A stretch of 64,000 nucleotides of DNA, taken from assembly GCF_009796285.1 (NCBI RefSeq), contig NZ_CP047020.1, forward strand, positions 4,464,001 through 4,528,000, given 5' to 3'. The translations under genes and the position numbers were made by a program. The first letter of the stretch is position 1. Each line of letters opens with the position of its first letter. The stretch comes from Streptomyces broussonetiae. Lineage in GTDB: Bacteria > Actinomycetota > Actinomycetes > Streptomycetales > Streptomycetaceae. The notes under the pieces are model-generated. The model was not told the origin of the DNA and ran no database searches. It saw nothing but the letters and a program-made list of their open reading frames with translations. Below, in pieces: positions 50,926-59,030 of this stretch.

Positions 50926-52569
50926 GTGAACGGACCGCTGATCGTCCAGTCCGACAAGACCCTGCTCCTGGAAGTCGACCACGAGCGGGCCGACGACTGC
51001 CGGCGTGCCATCGCGCCGTTCGCCGAGCTGGAGCGGGCTCCGGAGCACATCCACACCTACCGGGTCACGCCGCTCGGACTGTGGAACGCGCGCGCGGCCG
51101 GGCACGATGCCGAGCAGGTCGTGGACGCGCTGGTGCAGTACAGCCGGTATCCGGTGCCGCACGCGCTGCTGGTCGACATCGCCGAGACCATGGACCGCTA
51201 CGGCCGCCTGACCCTGTCCAAGCACCCCGCGCACGGGCTCGTGCTCAGCACCACCGACCGGCCGGTGCTGGAGGAGGTGCTCAAGTCCAGGCGGATCGTC
51301 CCGCTGGTCGGGGCGCGGATCGACCAGGACACGGTCGTGGTGCACCCCTCCGAGCGCGGGCAGATCAAGCAGGTGCTGCTCAAGCTGGGCTGGCCGGCCG
51401 AGGACCTCGCCGGGTACGTCGACGGCGAGGCGCACCCGATCGAGCTGCTCGAGGACGGCTGGACCCTGCGGCCCTACCAGAAGCAGGCCGTGGAGAACTT
51501 CTGGCACGGCGGCAGCGGGGTCGTCGTGCTGCCCTGTGGCGCCGGGAAGACGCTGGTCGGGGCGGGGTCCATGGCCCAGGCCAAGTCGACCACCCTCATT
51601 CTCGTCACCAACACCGTCTCGGCCCGGCAGTGGAAGCACGAGCTGGTGAAGCGGACGTCGCTGACCGAGGACGAGATCGGCGAGTACAGCGGGACGAAGA
51701 AGGAGATCCGGCCGGTCACCATCGCCACGTACCAGGTGCTGACCACGAAGCGGAAGGGTGTCTACCCGCATCTGGAGCTGTTCGACTCCCGGGACTGGGG
51801 GCTGATCGTCTACGACGAGGTGCATCTGCTGCCGGCTCCCGTCTTCAAGTTCACCGCCGATCTGCAGGCCCGGCGCCGGCTGGGGCTGACGGCCACGCTC
51901 GTCCGTGAGGACGGCCGTGAGTCCGACGTGTTCTCCCTCATCGGGCCCAAGCGGTTCGACGCGCCCTGGAAGGAGATCGAGGCGCAGGGGTACATCGCGC
52001 CCGCCGACTGTGTCGAGGTGCGGGTGAATCTGACCGACTCCGAGCGGCTGGCGTACGCCACCGCCGAGACGGAGGAGAAGTATCGCTTCTGTGCGACGAC
52101 GGACACCAAGCGGAAGGTGACCGAGGCGATCGTGCGCCGGTTCGCCGGCCAGCAGATCCTCGTCATCGGGCAGTACATCGACCAACTCGACGAGCTGGGC
52201 GAGCACTTGAACGCCCCCGTCATCAAGGGCGAGACCTCCAACGCGCAGCGTGAGAAGCTCTTCGACGCCTTCCGTGAGGGCGAGATCAGCGTGCTGGTCG
52301 TCTCGAAGGTCGCGAACTTCTCCATCGACCTGCCCGAGGCGACGGTCGCCATCCAGGTGTCGGGCACCTTCGGCTCCCGGCAGGAGGAGGCACAGCGCCT
52401 CGGCCGGGTGCTGCGTCCCAAGGCCGACGGCCACCAGGCGCACTTCTACTCGGTCGTCGCCCGCGACACCATCGACCAGGACTTCGCCGCCCACCGCCAG
52501 CGCTTCCTGGCCGAACAGGGCTACGCCTACCGGATCGTGGACGCCGACGAGATCCTGGCGGAGGGCTGA
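50926..52569 (+). CDS. XPB-family DNA repair helicase
   Basis: A 547-aa superfamily 2 3'-5' helicase. The N-terminal damage-recognition-like region (GPLIVQSDKTLLLEVDHE) is followed by the LRPYQKQAV Q-motif-like segment, Walker A CGAGKT (204-209), DEVH (297-300), TAT (322-324), the XPB-specific RED motif (327-329) and motif VI QRLGRVLRPK. This matches mycobacterial and actinobacterial XPB, which unwinds DNA and has been linked to nucleotide excision repair. The GTG at 50926 has GGAAAGG 10 nt upstream; a GTG at 50917 is too close to it. Converges with the 62-aa gene. Confidence 0.93.
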   Translation: MNGPLIVQSDKTLLLEVDHERADDCRRAIAPFAELERAPEHIHTYRVTPLGLWNARAAGHDAEQVVDALVQYSRYPVPHALLVDIAETMDRYGRLTLSKHPAHGLVLSTTDRPVLEEVLKSRRIVPLVGARIDQDTVVVHPSERGQIKQVLLKLGWPAEDLAGYVDGEAHPIELLEDGWTLRPYQKQAVENFWHGGSGVVVLPCGAGKTLVGAGSMAQAKSTTLILVTNTVSARQWKHELVKRTSLTEDEIGEYSGTKKEIRPVTIATYQVLTTKRKGVYPHLELFDSRDWGLIVYDEVHLLPAPVFKFTADLQARRRLGLTATLVREDGRESDVFSLIGPKRFDAPWKEIEAQGYIAPADCVEVRVNLTDSERLAYATAETEEKYRFCATTDTKRKVTEAIVRRFAGQQILVIGQYIDQLDELGEHLNAPVIKGETSNAQREKLFDAFREGEISVLVVSKVANFSIDLPEATVAIQVSGTFGSRQEEAQRLGRVLRPKADGHQAHFYSVVARDTIDQDFAAHRQRFLAEQGYAYRIVDADEILAEG

Positions 52570-52593
52570 GCCGACGGCGGGCCGACCGGGCGG

Positions 52594-52782
52594 TCACCGA
52601 CGGTGTATGCCCGCCTCCTCGCCGTACTCGCCGAGGAGCACGACGTTGAACGCCGCTTGCGCGAACACCTTGATCGCGCGCAGGGCGTTGCCGAGCGGGT
52701 GGTGATGGGGGCCGTCCGTCGCCGTGGCACCGGACGGGGGCCGGGCCGGGGACGGGGACGGGGAGATGGTTGCTGCGCTCAT
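52594..52782 (-). CDS. 62-aa conserved-looking small protein
   Basis: An ORF of 62 residues with a Ser/Pro/Ala-rich start, then HHHPLGNALRAIKVFAQAAFNVVLLGEYGEEAGIHRR. The second half looks conserved-type: an amphipathic helix and an acidic LGEYGEEAG motif. I recall similar C-terminal ends in small Streptomyces hypotheticals, so I regard it as real. Function unknown. The ATG is preceded by GGAGG one base away, with ATG-GAG-GCA-TGA forming a three-codon ORF overlapping the start exactly as at 22503-22514. Head-to-head with the HelD-like gene, tail-to-tail with XPB. Confidence 0.6.
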   Translation of the reverse strand: MSAATISPSPSPARPPSGATATDGPHHHPLGNALRAIKVFAQAAFNVVLLGEYGEEAGIHRR

Positions 52783-53133
52783 GCCTCCATGGTGGATCCC
52801 CGGACACATCGCCCGCATCGGTCTCCGGAGCCAATCCCGGACGTCTGCGACTAGGCCTGCGGATGGACACGGACGGCCCCCGCCCCCTACGTCAGGGATC
52901 ACGTGCCCCCTAGGGGACGGTGGGAGGGGGAGCCGGACGGGGCGCGGCGCAGAAGGAGGCAACAGGGCGCGGCGGAGCGGGGAATTCACCGGCGGAAAAT
53001 CCATTGGCTCCTTCCTCGCCCCCTCACCTACAATCTCCGCTCTTGCCCGCCTCCCCCCAGCGGAGTGCCGTCGCCCGGTCGGAAACCGTGCGGCTTCGTC
53101 GTAGTCACCCAGCAGGCCGACCGGAGGCATCCC
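52783..53133. other. Divergent intergenic region upstream of HelD-like gene
   Basis: 351 nt between divergent starts. It contains the palindrome CCCCTAGGGG (52907-52916) and an AT-richer patch with GGAATTC and GGAAAATCC (52980-53003) that could hold promoters. I looked for a rifamycin-associated element (a long palindrome with CTTGCGGCAAG) because HelD relatives can be rifamycin-inducible, and saw none. No gene is evident. Confidence 0.5.
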
Positions 53134-55203
53134 TTGTCCACGCCCGCCCATGAGCCGCCACCAGCCCCCCTCGCCCGGGAGCGCGCCCACCTGAGCGCGT
53201 CCCGTGGCGCGCTGCGCGCCATGCGCGAGGACGTGGAGGCGCTGGACATCAAGGACGTCACCGCGAACTGGGTGAACGCCGAGGTGCTGGCCCGCCAGAT
53301 CGACGAGCGGATCAAGGCGCTGGCCGACCTCAGCGACACCCCGCTGTTCTTCGGGCGGCTCGACTATCTGCACGCTCCGGGCGCGGACCGGGCCGAGGGC
53401 GCCGAGGGCGAGCAGTTCTACATCGGGCGCCGGCATGTGCACGACGCCGACGGCGACCCCATGGTCATCGACTGGCGGGCCCCGGTCTCGCAGCCGTTCT
53501 ACCGGGCGTCCAAGAAGAACCCGATGGACGTCGGGCTGCGCCGCCGTTTCGGCTACACCGGCGGCGACCTCACGGCGTACGAGGACGAGCACCTGTCCGA
53601 CCCGGCCGAGACGGCCACCACCAGCAAGCTGCTCCAGCAGGAGATCGAGCGGCCGCGCGTCGGCCCCATGCGGGACATCGTCGCCACCATCCAGCCCGAG
53701 CAGGACGAGATCGTCCGCTCCGGCCTGTCCGGCACGGTGTGTGTGCAGGGAGGGCCGGGCACCGGGAAGACCGCGGTAGGCCTGCACCGGGTCGCCTACC
53801 TCCTCTACGCCCACCGGGAGCGGCTGGCCCGCACCGGCACCCTCGTCATCGGACCGAACAGGTCCTTCCTGCACTACATCGAGCAAGTTCTCCCGGCGCT
53901 GGGCGAGTTGGCCGTGCAGCAGGCCACCGTGGACGACCTGGTGGCGCGCGGGGAGGTGGTACGCGGCACGGACGAGGCGGCGGCGGCCGTGGTCAAGGGC
54001 GACGCCCGGATGGCCGAGGTGCTGCGCCGGGCCCTGTACGCGCACGTCAGCATGCCGACGGAGCCGGTGGTGGTGGTGCGCGGCTCCCGCCGCTGGCGGG
54101 TGGCGGCGCACGAACTCGAGGACGTTGTAAAGGAGTTGCTGCAGCGCGACATCCGTTACGGCGCCGCCCGCGAGGCCCTGCCGCAGCGGATCGCGCACGC
54201 GGTGCTGGTGCAGATGGAGCGGTCCGGGGAGGCGCCGGACGACCGGGTGCAGGACGCGGTGGCCCGCAACACCGCGGTCAAGGCGGCCGTGAAGGCGCTC
54301 TGGCCGGCCGTCGACCCGGCGAAGCTGGTGCTGCGTCTGCTGACGGACGCGGACTTCCTCGCCGAGCATGCCGAGGGGGTCCTCGACGAGGACGAGCAGA
54401 AGACGATCCTGTGGGACCGGCCAGTGCGCAGCGTGAAGTCCGCCAAGTGGTCGTCGGCGGACGCGGTGCTGATCGACGAGGCGGCCGATCTGATCCAGCG
54501 CACCCACTCGCTCGGCCATGTCGTCCTGGACGAGGCGCAGGATCTGTCCCCCATGCAGTACCGCGCGGTGGGCCGCCGCTGCAGCACCGGCAGCGCGACC
54601 GTCCTCGGCGACCTGGCCCAGGGCACGACCCCGTGGGCGACCCGGAGCTGGGACGAGGCGCTGGGTCATCTCGGCAAGCGCGAGGGCGTGATCGAGGAGC
54701 TGACGGCCGGTTTCCGTGTGCCGACGGACGTCATCACGTACGCCTCCCGGCTCCTGCCGCACATCGCGCCGGGCCTCACTCCGGTCGCCTCGGTCCGTGA
54801 GAACCCCGGCTTCTTCGAGGTTCGTACGGCGACGCGGACCGCCGAAGTCGTCGCGGCCTGCGAGGAGTTGCTGCGCAACGAGGGCTCGACGGGCCTGATC
54901 GCCGCCGATGCCCGCATCCCGGCCCTGGCCGAGGCCCTGACGGCAGCGGGGCTCGCCCATCTCGCCCCCGGTGCGGAGACCACCCGCGAGACCCGCCTCA
55001 CCCTGGTCCCGGCGTCCCTCGCCAAGGGCCTCGAGTACGACTACGTGGTCCTGGACGAGCCCCAGGCGGTGGTGGACGGCGAGCCGGACGAGCGGACGGG
55101 GCTGCGGCGGCTGTACGTGGCCCTCACCCGGGCGGTCTCGGGTCTGATCGTGACCCACGCGGCACCGCTGCCCGCGCAACTCACGGAGAAGAACGGTGAG
55201 TAG
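53134..55203 (+). CDS. HelD-like UvrD/Rep-family ATPase
   Basis: A 689-aa superfamily 1 ATPase. The N-terminal helical arm (ARERAHLSASRGALRAMREDVEAL) and an inserted FGRLDY/YIGRRHVHD/VIDWRAPVSQPFY segment (70-125) are typical of HelD. Walker A is GGPGTGKT (206-213). VVLDEAQDLSPMQYRAV is Walker B, GDLAQGTTPWA is motif III, and KGLEYDYVVLDEP and RRLYVALTRA complete motifs V-VI. HelD proteins release stalled RNA polymerase; some actinobacterial members (HelR) protect against rifamycins. Which role applies here is open. The TTG start has GGAGG 7 nt upstream. Confidence 0.9.
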   Translation: MSTPAHEPPPAPLARERAHLSASRGALRAMREDVEALDIKDVTANWVNAEVLARQIDERIKALADLSDTPLFFGRLDYLHAPGADRAEGAEGEQFYIGRRHVHDADGDPMVIDWRAPVSQPFYRASKKNPMDVGLRRRFGYTGGDLTAYEDEHLSDPAETATTSKLLQQEIERPRVGPMRDIVATIQPEQDEIVRSGLSGTVCVQGGPGTGKTAVGLHRVAYLLYAHRERLARTGTLVIGPNRSFLHYIEQVLPALGELAVQQATVDDLVARGEVVRGTDEAAAAVVKGDARMAEVLRRALYAHVSMPTEPVVVVRGSRRWRVAAHELEDVVKELLQRDIRYGAAREALPQRIAHAVLVQMERSGEAPDDRVQDAVARNTAVKAAVKALWPAVDPAKLVLRLLTDADFLAEHAEGVLDEDEQKTILWDRPVRSVKSAKWSSADAVLIDEAADLIQRTHSLGHVVLDEAQDLSPMQYRAVGRRCSTGSATVLGDLAQGTTPWATRSWDEALGHLGKREGVIEELTAGFRVPTDVITYASRLLPHIAPGLTPVASVRENPGFFEVRTATRTAEVVAACEELLRNEGSTGLIAADARIPALAEALTAAGLAHLAPGAETTRETRLTLVPASLAKGLEYDYVVLDEPQAVVDGEPDERTGLRRLYVALTRAVSGLIVTHAAPLPAQLTEKNGE

Positions 55204-55245
55204 GGTGCTGATCCGTTCCGCCTCGTCCCCATGGAAGGGTCTCCG

Positions 55246-55899
55246 TTGAGCACACCGCCGTCCCCGCATCCCGCCTACCCGCAGGCACCCGGGCCGTACC
55301 CGCAGCAGCCGGCTCCGTACCAGCAGGCGCCCGGGCCGTATGCGCAGGCACCTGGGGCGTACCAGCAGCCCGCGCCCGGGCCGTACCCGCCCCAGCAGGC
55401 ACCCGGCGGCTACGGCCAGCCCACTCCGTACCAGCAGGCCCCTTACCAGCAGGCTCCGTACCAGCAGGCCCCCGGCGCCCACCCTGCCGCCGCCCCCGCT
55501 CCCGGCGGCCCCGGGTGCGAGGTGTGCGGAGCCGCGCCCGCCGCACAGATGAGGATCCGCGGCCACCAGGGCATGCTGATCGTGATGCGCAACCTGTGGC
55601 GGAAGGGCACCTTCTGCCACACCTGTGGGCTCGCCGTCTTCCGGAAGATGCAGTCGGACACCATGGCGCAGGGCTGGTGGGGTCCGATGTCGATGATCAT
55701 CACGCCCATCACGCTGCTGATCAACCTGTTCACCCTGTCCAAGATCCGCAAACTCCCCGCGCCGATGGCCCCCCTGGGCCCCGGCCTGGACCCGGGCCGC
55801 CCGGTGCTGCGCCGCCCGGCCGGAATGTTCGGCCTGATCCCGCTCACGGGCTTCACGGTGACGTTCCTCTTCGTCCTGGCGGTACTCGCGACGGCGTGA
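55246..55899 (+). CDS. Pro/Gln/Tyr-rich membrane protein with zinc-ribbon-like cysteines
   Basis: 217 aa. Residues 1-80 are low-complexity repeats of the type PYQQAP/GPYPQ, encoded by near-identical DNA repeats (TACCAGCAGGC). Then come GCEVCGAA and CHTCGLA (two CxxC knuckles about 37 residues apart), and two TM segments (MSMIITPITLLINLFTL; LTGFTVTFLFVLAVLAT). It resembles actinobacterial membrane proteins with disordered cytosolic Pro-Gln tails. Function unknown. I use the TTG at 55246 because AAGGG lies 6 nt upstream; an ATG at 55231 lacks a ribosome site. Confidence 0.75.
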   Translation: MSTPPSPHPAYPQAPGPYPQQPAPYQQAPGPYAQAPGAYQQPAPGPYPPQQAPGGYGQPTPYQQAPYQQAPYQQAPGAHPAAAPAPGGPGCEVCGAAPAAQMRIRGHQGMLIVMRNLWRKGTFCHTCGLAVFRKMQSDTMAQGWWGPMSMIITPITLLINLFTLSKIRKLPAPMAPLGPGLDPGRPVLRRPAGMFGLIPLTGFTVTFLFVLAVLATA

Positions 55900-55904
55900 C
55901 GATG

Positions 55905-56172
55905 CCGGTCGGGCCGGACGGGTCCGGACGGGTCCGGACGGGCCGATCGGGTCGGACGGGCCGATCGGGTCGGACTGGCCCGGTCAGGCCGGTCAGGCCG
56001 ATCGAGCAGGCCAAGGCCGATCGGATCACTCGAGCCCCGTCGAGCCGGACAGGGCCGATCGGCCAGGTCGAGCAGGTCGGGGCAGTCGGGTCGGTCGGGG
56101 CCGGGCCGAGTACGGACCGGTCGGGGCCGGACCGGTCGGGGCCGGGCCGAGTACGGACCGGTCGGGGTCGGG
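55905..56172. repeat. Intergenic GC tandem-repeat tract
   Basis: About 270 nt of nested short repeats between two convergent genes. GTCCGGACGG units lie near 55910-55940, and two copies of an 18-nt GGGCCGATCGGGTCGGAC unit follow. The 15-nt unit ACCGGTCGGGGCCGG occurs at 56116 and 56131 and, with one change, at 56157. A 41-bp period relates 56101 and 56142. There are no spacers of constant length, so it is not CRISPR. It is probably a slippage-generated spacer that may aid termination. Confidence 0.7.
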
Positions 56173-56173
56173 T

Positions 56174-56875
56174 CTACTCCCCGTCCAGCGCCCTGCGCCA
56201 CTCCCGTACAGCCTCCTCGGAGACCGGTCCCTGCCACCCGGAGGGCCGGGCCGCGCCGCCGATGTGGAATGCGTCGATCCCCGCGTTCCGCAGCGGCCGC
56301 ACGTGCTCCAACTGCAGTCCTCCGCCCACGAGGAGCGTCTGGTCGTACCCCGGCTCGCCCCGGCGCCCGGCCTCCGCGACCAGCGTGGGCAGCCCCTCGC
56401 CCACCCCTGCCGCGGCGCCCGCCGTGAGGTAGGTGTCCAGTCCGGGCAGGTCGGCGAGTTGCTTGCGCAGGGCGTCGCGGTCGGCGGCGCGGTCGATCGC
56501 CCGGTGGAAGGTCCAGGCACAGCCGTCCAGCGCGCCGACCACCCGCTCCACCGCCGCCAGGTCGACCGCTCCGGTCGTGTCGAGGAATCCGAGCACGAAC
56601 TGGTCGGCGCCCGCGTCCCGCATCGCGTGCGCCGCCCGGACCAGCCTGTCGACGTCCTCGGCGGATCCGGCGGCGAAGCCGTCCGCCAGCCGGAGCATCA
56701 CGCGCAGATCGATGTCGACGGCGGCCCGGATGCCGGCGACGGTGGCGGGCGCGGGGGTGAGCCCGTCGGCCGCCATCTCGGTGACCAGCTCGAGGCGGTC
56801 CGCGCCTCCCGCCTGGGCGGCGACCGCGTCCCCGACGTCGAGCGCGATCACCTCCAGGACTGCACGCTTGCTCAT
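56174..56875 (-). CDS. cutC: CutC-family protein (copper homeostasis)
   Basis: A 233-aa TIM-barrel protein: LEVIALDVGDAVAAQAGGADRLELVTEMAADGLTPAPATV at the N-terminus, GFLDTTGAVDLAAVERVV, WTFHRAIDRAADRDAL and FHIGGAARPSGW near the C-terminus match CutC. The family is named for copper tolerance, but its direct role is debated. The ATG at 56875 has no strong ribosome site. Three AGGTCT repeats, one in a DasR-like half-palindrome, lie 25-55 nt upstream. Confidence 0.9.
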   Translation of the reverse strand: MSKRAVLEVIALDVGDAVAAQAGGADRLELVTEMAADGLTPAPATVAGIRAAVDIDLRVMLRLADGFAAGSAEDVDRLVRAAHAMRDAGADQFVLGFLDTTGAVDLAAVERVVGALDGCAWTFHRAIDRAADRDALRKQLADLPGLDTYLTAGAAAGVGEGLPTLVAEAGRRGEPGYDQTLLVGGGLQLEHVRPLRNAGIDAFHIGGAARPSGWQGPVSEEAVREWRRALDGE

Positions 56876-56900
56876 GGCACCCCATTCATCGGCCGCTGAC

Positions 56901-56931
56901 AGGTCTCAACAAGGTCTACAGGTCTAGTCCA
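56901..56931. promoter_or_regulatory. AGGTCT repeat cluster, DasR-like site
   Basis: AGGTCT occurs at 56901, 56912 and 56920; the last extends to AGGTCTAGTCCA, 10 of 12 positions of the TGGTCTAGACCA core of DasR (dre) sites. It lies in the cutC/HD-protein divergent region, near the amino-sugar operon. Either DasR-like GntR binding or a chance repeat is possible. Confidence 0.35.
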
Positions 56932-56991
56932 ATTCCAAGACTACGCCCACCTACCCGGCACACCGCACGGCACACCGGCGAGAATGAGCCC

Positions 56992-57636
56992 ATGGCCGAC
57001 CTCGACGCCCTGCGCCTCCGCTTCGCCCGCGCCCTGGAAGCCGCCCGCGCCCCCGGCGGCGGCCCCGACCCGGCGCCGTACGCCGACAACCTGCTCGCCC
57101 GCTGGCAGGAGCCGCAGCGCCGGTACCACGCGGTGGCCCACCTGACCGCGGTGCTCGATCACATCGACGTACTCCAGGGGCATGCCGCGGACCCGGACGT
57201 CGTGCGCCTGGCCGCCTGGTTCCACGACGCCGTCTACCTGCCCGAGCGGTCCGAGAACGAAGAACGCTCGGCACGGCTCGCCGAACGCGCGCTGGGCGAG
57301 GCGGGCGTACCGGAGGCGAAGACGGCCGAGGTGGCCCGCCTGGTCCGGCTCACCGTCACACACGCCCCGGCCGCGGCCGACCCCGACGGCCAGGTGCTGT
57401 GCGACGCGGACCTCGCGATCCTGGCCGCGCCCCCGTCGGCGTACGCCGCCTACACCGCCGAGGTCCGCGAGGAGTACCACTTCGTGCCGAACGACGCGTT
57501 CCGCGCGGGCCGTTCGGCGGTTCTGCGCCAACTCCTCGATCTGCCAAGGCTGTTCCACACCCGGCACGGGCAGGAGCACTGGGAGGCCACCGCCCGCTAC
57601 AACCTCGGTTCCGAGCTGGAATTGCTGTCGACCTGA
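56992..57636 (+). CDS. HD-domain metal-dependent phosphohydrolase-like protein
   Basis: A 214-aa soluble protein. RRYHAVAHL near 43, AAWFHDAVYLP near 74 (the HD pair) and CDADLAILAAP near 137 give the His-HD-Asp ligand pattern of small HD hydrolases. YAAYTAEVREEYHFVPNDAFRAGR is conserved in this subgroup. The substrate is unknown, possibly nucleotides. GAGAAT with 6 nt precedes the ATG and could be a weak leaderless -10. It runs in the same direction as the DinB-GNAT gene. Confidence 0.83.
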   Translation: MADLDALRLRFARALEAARAPGGGPDPAPYADNLLARWQEPQRRYHAVAHLTAVLDHIDVLQGHAADPDVVRLAAWFHDAVYLPERSENEERSARLAERALGEAGVPEAKTAEVARLVRLTVTHAPAAADPDGQVLCDADLAILAAPPSAYAAYTAEVREEYHFVPNDAFRAGRSAVLRQLLDLPRLFHTRHGQEHWEATARYNLGSELELLST

Positions 57637-57650
57637 GGCCGCCGCTTCCC

Positions 57651-57656
57651 TAGAGT
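57651..57656 (+). promoter_or_regulatory. -10 element of DinB-GNAT gene
   Basis: TAGAGT, 7 nt, then ATG; no ribosome binding site. Confidence 0.5.
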
Positions 57657-57663
57657 GCGCCTC

Positions 57664-58767
57664 ATGCGAACGATCAACGGGGATGACGTGAACAAGGCCG
57701 TCGCGAGCTGTGTGGCGGCGCTGCGGCCGACGGTGGACCGGGACTGGACGGCCGTCAACGCCGGGCGGCTGGAATGGAGTTGCCGGCAGACGGCCGAGCA
57801 CGTCGCGAGCGATCTCATCGCCTATGCGGGCCAGTTGGCCGGCCGCGCCCAGGACGCGTACGTCCCCTTCGACATCACCCTCGACGAGGGCACCGGCAAC
57901 GCCGGTCTCCTGCACGTGATCGAGGCGACCGGCGCGCTGCTCGCCGCCGCCGTCCGCACCACCGCGCCCGGTGTGCGCGCTTTCCACCCCTACCCGTTCC
58001 GCAGTGCCGACCGTGAGGGCTTCGCGGCGATGGGCATCGCCGAGGTACTGCTGCACACGCATGACATCGCCGAGGGCCTCGAACTCGCCTACACCCCGGA
58101 CGAGGATCTGGCCGAGTCCGTCCTGACCTGGCTCTTCCCGCACGTCCAGCCCGGCCCCGCGGCCTGGCCGACCCTGCTGTGGGCCACCGGCCGCGGCGAG
58201 CTGCCCGGCCGCGCCCCGGTCACCGACTGGCGCTGGCGCAACAACCTCACCCTGCCCGCCGAGCGCGTCACGCTCACCGGCCTGCGCCCGGCCGCCGCCC
58301 GCGATCTGCGCCTCGGTGGCGACGGCGGCCTGGACTGGATCGAGGGCGGCCCGTACGAGGGCACCCGGGACGCCTCCGGCTTTCTGGTGAAGGCGTACGA
58401 AGCAGGCGTGCACCGGCCGGAGTTCGGGGTCTTCGCGCTCGTCCGGCACGAGGACGGCCGCGCCGTCGGCGGCATCGGCTTCCACGGCGTCCCGGACGAG
58501 CACGGCTGGGTGGAGATCGGCTACGACCTCGCCGAGGGCGCCCGGGGCCGGGGCTACGCCACCGAGGCGCTGCGCACGCTGGCGGACTGGGCGCTGGCCC
58601 GGGACGACGTCGAGATGGTGTTCGCGACCATCGAGCACACCAACGTCCCCTCCCAGCGCGTGGCGTCCCGGGCCGGGTTCGCCCGGGCGACCGTGGAGGA
58701 GGAGCGCCTCGCCCACGCCGAGCACGGCCTGGAGGACGGGCTCCAGCTCTACATCCGCCGGGCCTGA
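57664..58767 (+). CDS. DinB-like/GNAT fusion protein
   Basis: 367 aa in two parts. Residues 1-180 form a DinB/maleylpyruvate-isomerase-like four-helix bundle (WSCRQTAEHVASDLIAYAGQLAG, MGIAEVLLHTHDIAEGL with metal-binding His). Residues 205-367 are a RimJ/RimL-type GNAT acetyltransferase (ERVTLTGLRPA, VEIGYDLAEGARGRGYATEALRTLADWA, ASRAGFARA). The join may couple thiol (mycothiol) chemistry or substrate binding with acetylation; this is speculative. The start is probably leaderless. The last 19 nt overlap the DUF4031 gene on the other strand. Confidence 0.83.
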   Translation: MRTINGDDVNKAVASCVAALRPTVDRDWTAVNAGRLEWSCRQTAEHVASDLIAYAGQLAGRAQDAYVPFDITLDEGTGNAGLLHVIEATGALLAAAVRTTAPGVRAFHPYPFRSADREGFAAMGIAEVLLHTHDIAEGLELAYTPDEDLAESVLTWLFPHVQPGPAAWPTLLWATGRGELPGRAPVTDWRWRNNLTLPAERVTLTGLRPAAARDLRLGGDGGLDWIEGGPYEGTRDASGFLVKAYEAGVHRPEFGVFALVRHEDGRAVGGIGFHGVPDEHGWVEIGYDLAEGARGRGYATEALRTLADWALARDDVEMVFATIEHTNVPSQRVASRAGFARATVEEERLAHAEHGLEDGLQLYIRRA

Positions 58768-59030
58768 GCCCCCTGGCGCTTGCGCCGGCGCAGCCCGGAG
58801 GCGTGCAGCAGCCGCACCACCTCACGGCTGCCGACCTCGAGCGCCCCGGCCGCCACCGCGTCCGCGTACCGGTGCGCCGGAAGGTCGTAGTGGTCGCCGT
58901 CGAAGGCGCGTCTCGGCACGTCCAGCTTCTGGGCGAACGCGTGGAGTTCGTCGTAGGACACATCGCTGACCAGGTGTGACCACATGCGCCCGTGCCCCGG
59001 CCAGGTGGGCGGGTCGATGTACAGGGTCAC
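58749..59030 (-). CDS. DUF4031 protein
   Basis: A 93-aa soluble protein: TLYIDPPTWPGHGRMWSHLVSDVSYDELHAFAQ and RRAFDGDHYDLPAHRYADAVAAGA match DUF4031, a small family of unknown function. A basic tail (RRRKRQGAQARR) ends it. The GTG start overlaps the stop of the upstream gene (GTGA), so the two are coupled. Confidence 0.82.
   Translation of the reverse strand: MTLYIDPPTWPGHGRMWSHLVSDVSYDELHAFAQKLDVPRRAFDGDHYDLPAHRYADAVAAGALEVGSREVVRLLHASGLRRRKRQGAQARRM

Noticed and set aside
52783..53133. Rifamycin-associated element upstream of the HelD-like gene
   Set aside because: No palindrome of the expected CTTGCGGCAAG form was seen; the only clear palindrome is CCCCTAGGGG.
55905..56172. Possible CRISPR array
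   Set aside because: Repeat units vary in length, are nested, and have no constant-length unique spacers; no cas genes are nearby.
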